Assembly: GCF_023380025.1 (NCBI RefSeq)
Contig: NZ_CP097253.1
Coordinates: 744,001 to 808,000, forward strand
Length of the DNA: 64,000 nt
From: Sphingomonas glaciei
GTDB lineage: Bacteria > Pseudomonadota > Alphaproteobacteria > Sphingomonadales > Sphingomonadaceae
Direction: 5' to 3'
The position numbers were made by a program, and so were the translations under genes. Within the stretch, counting starts at the first letter, position 1. Each line of letters begins with the position of its first letter. The notes below the pieces were generated by a model. That model did no database searches and was not told the DNA's origin. It was given only the letters and a program-made list of their open reading frames with translations. Below, one piece after another: positions 16,588-24,695 of this stretch.

Positions 16588-17544
16588 ATGACCGGGGGGT
16601 CCGACATCATCGACGTGGCGCTGGACGCCGGGCACGCGGGCTGGCGGCTCGACCGCGCGCTTGCCGACGCGCTTCCGACGATGAGCCGCGAGCGGCTGAA
16701 GAGCCTGGTCAAGTCGGGTGCGCTCGACCGCGCGGGGACGCCGGTGCGCGATCCATCGGCCAAGGTCGACGGCTCCGAACAATTCCGCCTGACCGTACCG
16801 CTTCCAACCGAGGCGAGCGCTGCAGCGCAGGACATCCCGCTGGTGATCGTTCACGAGGACGAGCATCTGCTGGTGGTCGACAAGCCGGCCGGGCTGGTGG
16901 TCCATCCCGCCGCCGGCAACCTCGACGGGACCTTGGTGAACGCGCTGCTCCATCACTGCGCCGGGCGCCTCAGCGGTATCGGCGGCGTGGCGCGGCCGGG
17001 GATCGTCCACCGGATCGACAAGGATACGTCGGGCCTACTGGTGGTCGCCAAGACCGACGTCGCCCACGAGGGCCTCGCCCGCCAGTTCCAGGCCCACACC
17101 ATCGACCGGCGCTACCTGGCGGCGGTCGGCGGACGCCCGGCCAAATTGGAGGGCAGCATCGATGCCGCCCTCGCCCGCTCGACCCACGACCGCAAGAAGA
17201 TGGCGATCGTCGAGGCCGATCGCGGCAAGCGGGCGGTGACCCACTATAAAGTACTGGCGGTAAGCAACGCCGCGGCGAGGATCGAATGCCGGCTGGAGAC
17301 CGGGCGGACCCACCAGGTCCGGGTGCACATGTCCAGCATCGGCCACCCGCTGCTCGGCGATCCGGTCTACGGCCGGGCCCCGGCGCAGAAGCTGCGTGAA
17401 TTATTGAACCGGCTCGAGTTCAGGCGCCAGGCGTTGCATGCGGCAAGGATCGGCTTCGTTCACCCGGTGACGAAGGACCGTCTATCGTTCGAAAGCGCCG
17501 TTCCGCAGGATATGCAGGAACTGTTCAGAGCGCTTGGGGTATAG
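16588..17544 (+). CDS. rluD: 23S rRNA pseudouridine synthase, RluD family
   Basis: 318 residues. An S4 domain (residues 15-75) precedes the pseudouridine synthase domain with catalytic D144 in HRIDKDTSGLLVVAK and the motif ETGRTHQVRVH near 240. RluD isomerises U1911/1915/1917 in helix 69 of 23S rRNA. ATG 16588 was preferred; the reading frame is open upstream but that part is antisense to chpT. rpoH follows after 60 bases in the same direction, the conserved alphaproteobacterial order. Confidence 0.95.
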   Translation: MTGGSDIIDVALDAGHAGWRLDRALADALPTMSRERLKSLVKSGALDRAGTPVRDPSAKVDGSEQFRLTVPLPTEASAAAQDIPLVIVHEDEHLLVVDKPAGLVVHPAAGNLDGTLVNALLHHCAGRLSGIGGVARPGIVHRIDKDTSGLLVVAKTDVAHEGLARQFQAHTIDRRYLAAVGGRPAKLEGSIDAALARSTHDRKKMAIVEADRGKRAVTHYKVLAVSNAAARIECRLETGRTHQVRVHMSSIGHPLLGDPVYGRAPAQKLRELLNRLEFRRQALHAARIGFVHPVTKDRLSFESAVPQDMQELFRALGV

Positions 17545-17604
17545 GATTTCACATGTCAGGGTGGTGGGGAAAGCCGCTCCGACAGGCAAGGACGTGATAC
17601 CGAG

Positions 17605-18507
17605 ATGGCACAAACGAAGGCATTATCGATCCCAGCGGGCGCCGGCGAAGTCGGCCTCAACCGCTATCTGTCTGAGATCAAGAAGTTTCCGATCCTTGCC
17701 CCAGAAGAAGAATATATGCTCGCCAAGCGCTGGCGGGAGCATGAAGACACCGAGGCCGCGGCCAAGTTGGTCAATAGCCACCTGCGACTCGTGGCCAAGA
17801 TCGCCATGGGTTATCGCGGCTACGGCCTGCCGGTCAGCGAGCTGATCAGCGAGGGCAACATCGGCCTGATGCAGGGCGTCAAGAAGTTCGAGCCCGACCG
17901 GGGCTTTCGCCTGGCGACCTATGCCATGTGGTGGATCCGCGCGAGCATCCAGGAATTCATCCTGCGCTCGTGGAGCCTGGTGAAGATGGGCACCACCGCC
18001 GCGCAGAAGAAACTGTTCTTCAACCTGCGTCGGATGAAGAACCAGATCGATGCGTTCGAAGAAGGCGACCTCAAGCCTGCCGACGTGACCAAGATCGCGA
18101 CCGACCTCGGGGTCACCGAGGACGAGGTCATCTCGATGAACCGCCGCATGTCGATGGGCGGCGACACCAGCCTCAACGCGCCGCTCAAGGGCGACGAGGG
18201 CGCGGAAGCCCAGTGGCAGGACTTCCTGGTCGACAATGGCCCGCTCCAGGACGAGCTGGTCGCCGACGAGGAGGAGAAGCAGGTTCGCCACATGCTTCTG
18301 ACCAATGCGATGGAGTCGCTCAACGAGCGCGAGAAGTTCATCCTGACCGAGCGGCGGCTGGCCGACGATCCCAAGACGCTGGAGGAACTGAGCCAGGTCT
18401 ATGGCGTCAGCCGCGAGCGGATCCGCCAGATCGAGGTCCGGGCATTCGAGAAGCTGCAGGCCGCGCTGATGAAGAGCGCAACCGAGCAGCGGCTGCTTCC
18501 CGCTTAA
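17605..18507 (+). CDS. rpoH: Heat-shock sigma factor RpoH (sigma-32)
   Basis: 300 residues. Region 2 includes LISEGNIGLMQGVKKFEPDRGFRL (split in the fold as helices 2.2-2.3) and the -10 reading helix ATYAMWWIRASIQEFI. The RpoH box QKKLFFNLRRMK near residue 132 separates it from other sigma-70 members, and region 4.2 is VSRERIRQIEVRAFEKLQ. It directs transcription of chaperone genes; a matching promoter is seen at dnaK in this window. It is preceded by rluD. Confidence 0.97.
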   Translation: MAQTKALSIPAGAGEVGLNRYLSEIKKFPILAPEEEYMLAKRWREHEDTEAAAKLVNSHLRLVAKIAMGYRGYGLPVSELISEGNIGLMQGVKKFEPDRGFRLATYAMWWIRASIQEFILRSWSLVKMGTTAAQKKLFFNLRRMKNQIDAFEEGDLKPADVTKIATDLGVTEDEVISMNRRMSMGGDTSLNAPLKGDEGAEAQWQDFLVDNGPLQDELVADEEEKQVRHMLLTNAMESLNEREKFILTERRLADDPKTLEELSQVYGVSRERIRQIEVRAFEKLQAALMKSATEQRLLPA

Positions 18508-18537
18508 TAGTTACCACTAGCTAATCATGATGGGGTA

Positions 18538-19020
18538 GTGGAGCCGCTCATGGGCATCCACACCCCGTTTTGTCGTTTCCTCTACACGCTGGAAGTCCCA
18601 CGCCTTGGCGGCAAGCCGGCGCAGGCGGGGGCGCTGTGCTGGCGTCGCCACGAGGGGCGGCTCGAAGTGTTGCTGGTCAAGGCCCGCTCGTCGGGGCGCT
18701 GGGTGCTCCCGGCCGGCTGGGCTCTGCGCGGCCGCCCGCTGGCCGCAACGGCGGAGCGCGAGGCGTGGGAGGAAGGCGGGGTGAGTGGCACGGTCGCCAA
18801 CAGCGTCCTAACCGTCGTTCCCAAGCGCAAGCGCTATCGCCTGGCGGGCGAGATCGAGTGGCAGATGGCGGTGTTCCCGTTGCGCGTCGACAGCGTCGCC
18901 GACGATTATCCCGAAGCGGGCGAACGGCAGCGCGGCTGGTTCTCGCCCGAGGAAGCGGCCAAGTTGGTCCACCCCTCCTCGCTTGGTCCCGTCCTGCGCG
19001 ACGTCGCCGCGGGCCGCTAG
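18538..19020 (+). CDS. Nudix hydrolase
   Basis: 160 residues from GTG 18538, or 156 from ATG 18550. The Nudix helix reads GWALRGRPLAATAEREAWEE: the REAWEEGG metal-binding half is intact, while the Glu usual at the start of the box is not at the normal spacing. This fits the GWP-type subgroup related to diphosphoinositol polyphosphate phosphohydrolases. The substrate is unknown; a hydrolase of a nucleoside diphosphate linked to another moiety is the family expectation. It follows rpoH by 30 bases and its stop overlaps that of the convergent YihY gene. Confidence 0.85.
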   Translation: MEPLMGIHTPFCRFLYTLEVPRLGGKPAQAGALCWRRHEGRLEVLLVKARSSGRWVLPAGWALRGRPLAATAEREAWEEGGVSGTVANSVLTVVPKRKRYRLAGEIEWQMAVFPLRVDSVADDYPEAGERQRGWFSPEEAAKLVHPSSLGPVLRDVAAGR

Positions 19021-20273
19021 CGCCGTTTCAGCAGCGCCAGGCCGGCGGCGGTCACTAGCAATACCGCACCGGTCTTCTCCCGGCCGCGCGTCCCCAGGAA
19101 ACCGAGGGCAAGGGTCGCGATCCCCGAACTGAGCATCGAGATCCTGCGGGCGCCGGCAAGCGGCCCAGTGCGCGAGGCGATGCGGCTGGCAAGATAGGGA
19201 TGGCCCTCCCCATCCTGCGCCGGAGGGTAAGGCGCTACGGAGCGGGTCGGCGCAGGGGGTTCGCCGCCGAGCCCTTGGCTGCCGTCGTCGGTCTCGTCCT
19301 TGCCCGCGGCGACATGATCGGCGCTCCACGCCCCTCGCGCCCCGAGCGGCTGTTCGTCCTCACCTGTCGTCGTGTCCCTGGCGGTCTGGTGCTCGACCTC
19401 GCTGTTGAGTTCGGCACCGAAGATCAGGACATAGCTCGACAGGTAGAGCCAGGTCAGCAGCACCACCACGCTCGACAGGGCGCCGTAGGTCGCGCCGTAG
19501 CTGCCGAAGTTGCGGACGTAGAAACCGAACGCCAGCGTCAGCAGCAGCCACACCACTGCGAAGAAGATCGACCCCGGCGTCAGCCAGGTCCAGCGTGCGT
19601 TCTCGCGGCTCGGCCCGTAGCGGTAGAGCGTCGCCGCGGCGGAGGCTGCAACGCCGCCCAGCATCACAAAGGTGATTGCCGAGGTCAGGAACCGGCCAAT
19701 CGGGCCCACATCGGGAAGAAGCTTTCCGATTGCGGCCAGGATCGCCACCGCCGCGCCGACCAGGCCCGCCAGCACCACCGCGCCCAGCGTCATTGCCAGC
19801 GCCAGCAAGGTTGTCGCGACGATCCCGCGCTTCTCCTCCTCCTGGTAGGCGATGTTGAGCGAGGTGACGATCGCGCCGGCCGCATTGCGCGCGCCCCAGA
19901 AGGCGACCGCGATGGCGGCGACCAGGCCGAAGCCCTTCTTGCCGCCCGAGGTCTCGACCACATTCAGCAACTGCTCGCCGACCAGCTTCGCGGCTTCCTC
20001 CGGCAGGAAGGCTGTCAGGCCCTGCGCCTGCCGGACCACCATGTCGGGTTCGGCGAACAGCCCGTAGGTGAGGACGGTGGCGCCGAGCAGCGGGACCAGC
20101 GCAAGGAAGAAGTAGAAGGCGACACCCGCCGCGACGATCCCGACATTGTCCTTGCCGACCTCCTTCCAGGTCCGCTTGGCTATCTCGAGCCAGCCGCTCG
20201 AGGGGATGTCGGTGGGCTTGTCGGCCGAGCGACCCTTGTCGGCCTTGTCGATACTGGCGGCGGCAGTGGCCAT
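19017..20273 (-). CDS. YihY/BrkB-family membrane protein with long C-terminal tail
   Basis: 418 residues. The YihY domain (residues about 35-300) has six helices, with signatures VGIVAAGVAFYFFLALVPLLGA near the N-terminus and YGALSSVVVLLTWLYLSSYVLIFGAELNSE (shown in parts) at its end. A hydrophilic, probably disordered tail of about 90 residues follows, then a further hydrophobic segment LLVTAAGLALLKRR at the end. The family was once called RNase BN, but no RNase activity is attributed to it now and the function is unknown. ATG 20271-20273 is the family-like start. It diverges from the EF-G paralogue across 173 bases. Confidence 0.86.
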   Translation of the reverse strand: MATAAASIDKADKGRSADKPTDIPSSGWLEIAKRTWKEVGKDNVGIVAAGVAFYFFLALVPLLGATVLTYGLFAEPDMVVRQAQGLTAFLPEEAAKLVGEQLLNVVETSGGKKGFGLVAAIAVAFWGARNAAGAIVTSLNIAYQEEEKRGIVATTLLALAMTLGAVVLAGLVGAAVAILAAIGKLLPDVGPIGRFLTSAITFVMLGGVAASAAATLYRYGPSRENARWTWLTPGSIFFAVVWLLLTLAFGFYVRNFGSYGATYGALSSVVVLLTWLYLSSYVLIFGAELNSEVEHQTARDTTTGEDEQPLGARGAWSADHVAAGKDETDDGSQGLGGEPPAPTRSVAPYPPAQDGEGHPYLASRIASRTGPLAGARRISMLSSGIATLALGFLGTRGREKTGAVLLVTAAGLALLKRR

Positions 20274-20446
20274 GAAACGCGTTACTCCCCCTCGCACCAT
20301 GCGATCACGCGCCCAACCGACGGTCCGCCGCGACCGTTCCTCTTGCCAAGCAATGGCGACAGGCAGACCTTCGCACTCCCCCAGGCGCGTGAGGCGCCCG
20401 AAGCGACTCGACGCGCCCCAACCCGGGCGAAAGGAGAGCTGCAACC

Positions 20447-22474
20447 ATGCATGAGGCCATCACAGGCACCAGAGCCATTGCGCTGGTCGGTCCGGCGGGC
20501 GCAGGCAAGACCTGCCTTGCCGAGGCGATGCTGTACGCCAGCGGCACGATCGATCGGCAAGGCGACACTGCCGCCAGGAACAGCGTCGGCGACTGGAGCC
20601 CGGAAGCGCGAGCGCGCGGCGGGTCGACCGAACTCAATCTCATGGGCTTCGATTGGCTGGGCGAGCATTTCGCGCTGATCGACGTTCCGGGCGGGACCGG
20701 CTTCCAGGCCGACGGCGCCCGGGCGCTCGCGCTGGCCGACCTGGCGATCGTGGTGGTCGATCCCGACCCCGCCCGCGCAGCCCTAGCCGCGCCGATGCTG
20801 CGGCTGCTGGACGAGCTTGGCCTGCCGCACCTGATCTTCGTCAACCGGATCGACGGCGCCCGCGCCTCGATCGGCGAGCTGCTGGAAGCGCTTCAGCCGC
20901 TGAGCGTGTCGCCTCTAATTGCGCGCCAGGTCCCGATCACCACCGGCGACAAAGTCACCGGTTTCATCGACGTCGCGCTGGAGCGTGCCTTCCACTACCG
21001 GCCGGGCAAGCCGTCCGAGCCTATCCCGATGCCGGCCGAGCTGGACGCGGTCGAGGCCCAGGCCCGCACCCGATTGCTCGAGCAGCTCGCCGATCATGAC
21101 GATGCCCTGCTCGAACAATTGCTGATGGACGAGGTGCCCGAGCCCGGGCGCGTGCTGAGCGACCTTGCGCGCGAGACCAGCGAGAATCTAGGCGTGTCGG
21201 TGCTGTTCGGGTCCGCCTCGAGCAGCTGCGGGGTACGCCGATTGATGAAGGCGCTGCGCCACGAAACGCCCGCCCCCTCCGCTACCGCCGACCGGCTGGG
21301 CGTCGACCAGCCGGCGTTTCACGCGGTCAAGGTCAGCCATGCGCATCAGCTGGGCCGGCTGGTGATCGGGCGATTGCTCGGCGGCTCGCTGAAGGAGGGC
21401 CAGGAGTTGGCCACCGCCGATGGCCGCACCGTCAAGGCGAGCGCGATATTTACCCTGCAGGGTGAGCGCAACCAGCGGCTGGGCGAGGCGCCGGAGGGCG
21501 CGGTGCTGGCGCTGGCCAAGGCCGATGCGCTGAACGCCGGCGACTGGGCGGGAGGCGGGCGCCTGCCCCCTGCCCTCGACGTGCCGCTGCCCTCGCGCAA
21601 CATGCGGGCCGCGATCCAGCCGGCCGATCGCAAGGACGACGTCAAGCTGTCGGGCGCGCTGCACAAGCTGGCAGAGGAGGACCCTACCCTCCATGTCGAG
21701 CATGACGAGGAGGATCACTCGCTGGTCCTGTCCGGGGTTAACGACGAGCAGCTTGGCGTGGTCCTCGCCAGGCTGAAGCGACGCCACGGGGTCGAGGTTA
21801 CCCAGCGCCCGACCAAGGTGCGCTATCGCGAATCGATCCGCCGGCCGGTGACCCAGCGCGGCCGGCACAAGAAGCAGTCAGGCGGCCACGGCCAATTCGG
21901 CGACGTGGTGATCGAGCTGGCGCCACAGGATCGCGGCGCGGGCTTCGCCTTTGCCGAGCAGATCCATGGCGGCGCGATCCCGCGGCAATATGTCCCCGCG
22001 ATCGAGCAGGGCATTCGCGATGCCTGCCAGAAGGGACCGCTCGGCTTTCCGGTGGTGGACGTGGCGGTCACGCTGACCGACGGCAGCTACCATAGCGTTG
22101 ATTCGAGCGAGCTCGCGTTTCGCACCGCCGGCCGGATCGCGATGCAGGAAGCGCTCGGCGGCGGCCAGCCGCACCTGCTCGAACCGGTCCACAAGGTGTT
22201 GGTGACGACCCCCTCCACCGCCACCAGCAAGGTCGGCAGCGCGCTGGCGGCGCGGCGCGGGCAGTTGCTCGGGATGGTCCCGCGCGACGGCTGGACCGGC
22301 TGGGACCGGATCGAGGCGCTGGTGCCCGAGGCCGAGTTGCAGGGGCTGGAAGGCGAACTGCGAAGCCTCAGCCAGGGCCTGGCGACTTACGAGGCAAGCT
22401 TCGACCATCTGGCGGAGCTGAACGGCGCGCTGGCCGAAAAAGTGGTCAAGGGCGCGGAGATGGAAGCGGCCTGA
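20447..22474 (+). CDS. EF-G-like translational GTPase paralogue with altered G motifs
   Basis: 675 residues with the EF-G layout. The P-loop is GPAGAGKT (15-22). G3 is D79-V-P-G-G83 where EF-G has DTPGH, so the catalytic histidine is glycine. G4 is NRID (133-136) instead of NKxD, and switch I lacks the RGITI motif. G5 (FGSASSSCGVRRL), domains II and III, and domain IV (KKQSGGHGQFGDVVIEL) are recognisable, so ribosome binding is plausible while GTP hydrolysis is doubtful. Related EF-G-like proteins occur in other alphaproteobacteria as second copies; this is not the str-operon fusA. GAAAGGAG lies just upstream of ATG 20447. Function is unknown. Confidence 0.88.
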   Translation: MHEAITGTRAIALVGPAGAGKTCLAEAMLYASGTIDRQGDTAARNSVGDWSPEARARGGSTELNLMGFDWLGEHFALIDVPGGTGFQADGARALALADLAIVVVDPDPARAALAAPMLRLLDELGLPHLIFVNRIDGARASIGELLEALQPLSVSPLIARQVPITTGDKVTGFIDVALERAFHYRPGKPSEPIPMPAELDAVEAQARTRLLEQLADHDDALLEQLLMDEVPEPGRVLSDLARETSENLGVSVLFGSASSSCGVRRLMKALRHETPAPSATADRLGVDQPAFHAVKVSHAHQLGRLVIGRLLGGSLKEGQELATADGRTVKASAIFTLQGERNQRLGEAPEGAVLALAKADALNAGDWAGGGRLPPALDVPLPSRNMRAAIQPADRKDDVKLSGALHKLAEEDPTLHVEHDEEDHSLVLSGVNDEQLGVVLARLKRRHGVEVTQRPTKVRYRESIRRPVTQRGRHKKQSGGHGQFGDVVIELAPQDRGAGFAFAEQIHGGAIPRQYVPAIEQGIRDACQKGPLGFPVVDVAVTLTDGSYHSVDSSELAFRTAGRIAMQEALGGGQPHLLEPVHKVLVTTPSTATSKVGSALAARRGQLLGMVPRDGWTGWDRIEALVPEAELQGLEGELRSLSQGLATYEASFDHLAELNGALAEKVVKGAEMEAA

Positions 22475-22490
22475 GGCCTCACCCGGGCTT

Positions 22491-22564
22491 GTCATTGGCC
22501 ACGAAGCGAAGCAATCCAGCACTCCAATGGATTGTGTCGGCGCTCACGCGCCTCGCAACGACGC
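22491..22564. repeat. Degenerate GCGAAGCAATCC-type intergenic palindrome
   Basis: The left part holds ACGAAGCGAAGCAATCCA and the right part TGGATTGTGTCGGCGCTCAC, ending in CCTCGCAACGAC. Together they form an imperfect inverted repeat matching the widespread alphaproteobacterial palindrome that begins GTCATTGCGAGCGAAGC and ends CTCGCAATGAC. It fills the gap between the EF-G paralogue and the symporter. Confidence 0.75.
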
Positions 22565-22580
22565 GTGAGGAGATTGTTTC

Positions 22581-23888
22581 GTGGCCAAACGCCTGACCTG
22601 GTACATCCTGGCAGCGCTCATCCTTGGGCTGATCACCGGCTGGGTGATCAATGCGCAAGTTGGCGACACCACGCCCGAGGGCAAGGCTCAGCTGGAGACG
22701 ATCGCCGGATATTTCGGCATCGTCACCACCCTGTTCCTGCGGCTGATCAAGATGATCATCGCCCCGCTGGTGTTCGCGACGCTGGTCGCGGGCGTGGCGC
22801 ACATGGGCGACACCGCGGCACTGGGCCGGGTTGGCGCGCGGACCATGGCCTGGTTCATCACCGCCAGCCTGATCTCGCTGACGCTTGGCCTGATCCTGGT
22901 CAACACGCTGCAGCCGGGCGTCGGGCTCAACCTGCCGCTGCCTCCGGTCAATGCCGCGAGCGGGGTCGACACTTCAACCTTCGACCTCGCCAAGTTCGTC
23001 ACCCACGTGGTTCCGGCTTCGGGCATCGAGGCAATGGCTTCCAACGAGATCCTGCAGATTGTGGTGTTCTCGTTGTTCATCGGCGTCGCGATCACCGCAG
23101 TGGGCGAAAAGGCCAAGCCGCTGGTCCGCGCGGTCGAGGGGCTGGTCGAGGTCATGCTCGTCGTCACCGGCTATGTCATGCGCCTGGCGCCCCTCGCGGT
23201 GTTCGCCGCCGTGGCCGCCTCCATCGCCGAGAACGGCCCCGGCGTGATCCTCACCTTCGGTCAGTTCATCGGCAGCTTCTACCTCGGCCTGTTCATCCTC
23301 TGGTGCCTGCTGTTCGGGGTCGCGTTCCTCGCCGTGGGCAACCGCATCACCCACCTCGCCCGCTACATCCGCGATCCCTTGGTGCTGGCGTTCTCGACCG
23401 CCTCGTCGGAAGCGGCCTATCCGCGCACGCTGGAGGCGCTCGACAAGTTCGGCGTTCCCCCGCGTATCGCCAGCTTCGTCCTGCCGCTGGGCTATTCGTT
23501 CAATCTCGACGGCTCGATGATGTACATGACCTTCGCGACGATCTTCATCGCGCAGGCCTATGGCATCGACCTCAGCCTCGGGCAGGAGATCCTGCTGCTG
23601 CTCACGCTGATGATCACCAGCAAGGGTATCGCCGGTGTGCCGCGCGCCAGCCTGGTGGTGATCGCCGGCAGCCTGGCGATGTTCAATATCCCCGAGGCCG
23701 GGCTGCTGCTGATCCTCGCGGTCGACCACTTCCTCGACATGGGCCGGTCGGCCACCAACGTCGTCGGCAATGCGGTGGCGAGCGTGCTGGTCGCCAAATG
23801 GGAAGGCCCGCTCGACGTCGAGGAATCGCCGATCATCGAGCATCCGGCGGCGCCCAGCCACATGCCGCCGCCGCCGCCGGAAACCTGA
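22581..23888 (+). CDS. Dicarboxylate/amino-acid:cation symporter (DAACS family)
   Basis: 435 residues. The GltP/DctA fold is shown by the serine-rich hairpin STASSEAAYPRTLEAL, the unwound helix SFNLDGSMMYMTFATIF, and the hairpin 2 and helix 8 region SKGIAGVPRASLVV followed by DMGRSATNVVGNAVASVLVAKWEG. It is a secondary transporter driving uptake of C4-dicarboxylates or acidic amino acids with H+ or Na+; which substrate cannot be read here. The start is GTG 22581 (GAGGAGATTGTTTC upstream). The C-terminus is proline-rich (PPPPPET). A HAD gene starts five bases after its stop. Confidence 0.92.
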   Translation: MAKRLTWYILAALILGLITGWVINAQVGDTTPEGKAQLETIAGYFGIVTTLFLRLIKMIIAPLVFATLVAGVAHMGDTAALGRVGARTMAWFITASLISLTLGLILVNTLQPGVGLNLPLPPVNAASGVDTSTFDLAKFVTHVVPASGIEAMASNEILQIVVFSLFIGVAITAVGEKAKPLVRAVEGLVEVMLVVTGYVMRLAPLAVFAAVAASIAENGPGVILTFGQFIGSFYLGLFILWCLLFGVAFLAVGNRITHLARYIRDPLVLAFSTASSEAAYPRTLEALDKFGVPPRIASFVLPLGYSFNLDGSMMYMTFATIFIAQAYGIDLSLGQEILLLLTLMITSKGIAGVPRASLVVIAGSLAMFNIPEAGLLLILAVDHFLDMGRSATNVVGNAVASVLVAKWEGPLDVEESPIIEHPAAPSHMPPPPPET

Positions 23889-23893
23889 GGCCG

Positions 23894-24682
23894 GTGAAGC
23901 TGCTCGACCTGCCGGAGCGCTACCGGCTGATCTTCTGCGACCTGTGGGGCTGCGTTCATGACGGCTTCGCCATCTTCCCCGGAGTGGCGGAGACGCTGGC
24001 GGCGTGGAAGCAACAGGGGCGGCAAACCTTGTTCGTCACCAATGCCCCGCGCAGCGCCGACGCGATCCGTGCGCAGTTGCTTCGCCTCGGGCTCGACCCG
24101 GCCCTGGACAGCGGGATCGTCACCGCGGGCGAGGCCGGTCTCGCCGCTGTGCGCGGCCGGCCGGTGGGATTTTGCGGGACGGCGGCCGACCGGGCCGACC
24201 TGACCGCGCGCGGGCTGGTGGTCGCTGCGGGCGGCTTCGACGAGTTGGCCTGCGCGGGCCTCGACACCGGCGAGACCGTTGCCGACTATGCCGGACGCCT
24301 GGCCGAGTGGCGCGCGGCCGACGTGCTAATGCACTGCCTCAACCCCGACCGCATCGTCCATCACATGGGCGAGGTGATGGTCTGCGCCGGGGCGCTTGCC
24401 GACGCCTATGAGGCAATGGGCGGGCGGGTGATCTGGTACGGTAAGCCCTATCCCGCCATCTACGAACACGCCCTCCGGCTCGGCGGAAATCCGGACCGGA
24501 GCGCGGTTCTGGCGATCGGCGACGGGCTCCAGACCGACATGGCGGGCGCCGCGGCGTTCGGGATCGACGCGGTGTTTGTCGCGGGCGGCATCCACGCCGG
24601 CGAGGACCCCCGCTTCGCCGATGGCTGGCGGCCGATCGCGACCGTGCCAACGCTGGGAACCAGCGGCGCGGGCGGCGCGTAG
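23894..24682 (+). CDS. TIGR01459-type HAD hydrolase (class IIA)
   Basis: 262 residues from GTG 23894. The nucleophile motif FCDLWGCVHDG, the motif II sequence LFVTNAPRS, and the C-terminal AIGDGLQTDMAGAAAFG are those of NagD-like class IIA HAD phosphatases. The subgroup with a DLWG motif is common in alphaproteobacteria and has no established substrate. It is five bases downstream of the symporter and probably cotranscribed. Confidence 0.88.
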   Translation: MKLLDLPERYRLIFCDLWGCVHDGFAIFPGVAETLAAWKQQGRQTLFVTNAPRSADAIRAQLLRLGLDPALDSGIVTAGEAGLAAVRGRPVGFCGTAADRADLTARGLVVAAGGFDELACAGLDTGETVADYAGRLAEWRAADVLMHCLNPDRIVHHMGEVMVCAGALADAYEAMGGRVIWYGKPYPAIYEHALRLGGNPDRSAVLAIGDGLQTDMAGAAAFGIDAVFVAGGIHAGEDPRFADGWRPIATVPTLGTSGAGGA

Positions 24683-24695
24683 AGCAGCCTTCCCC

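Noticed and set aside
19200..20678. A 492-codon plus-strand frame opposite the YihY gene
   Set aside because: Its composition is dominated by Arg, Gln and Gly, it runs through the YihY gene and the divergent spacer, and the minus-strand gene has clear family motifs.
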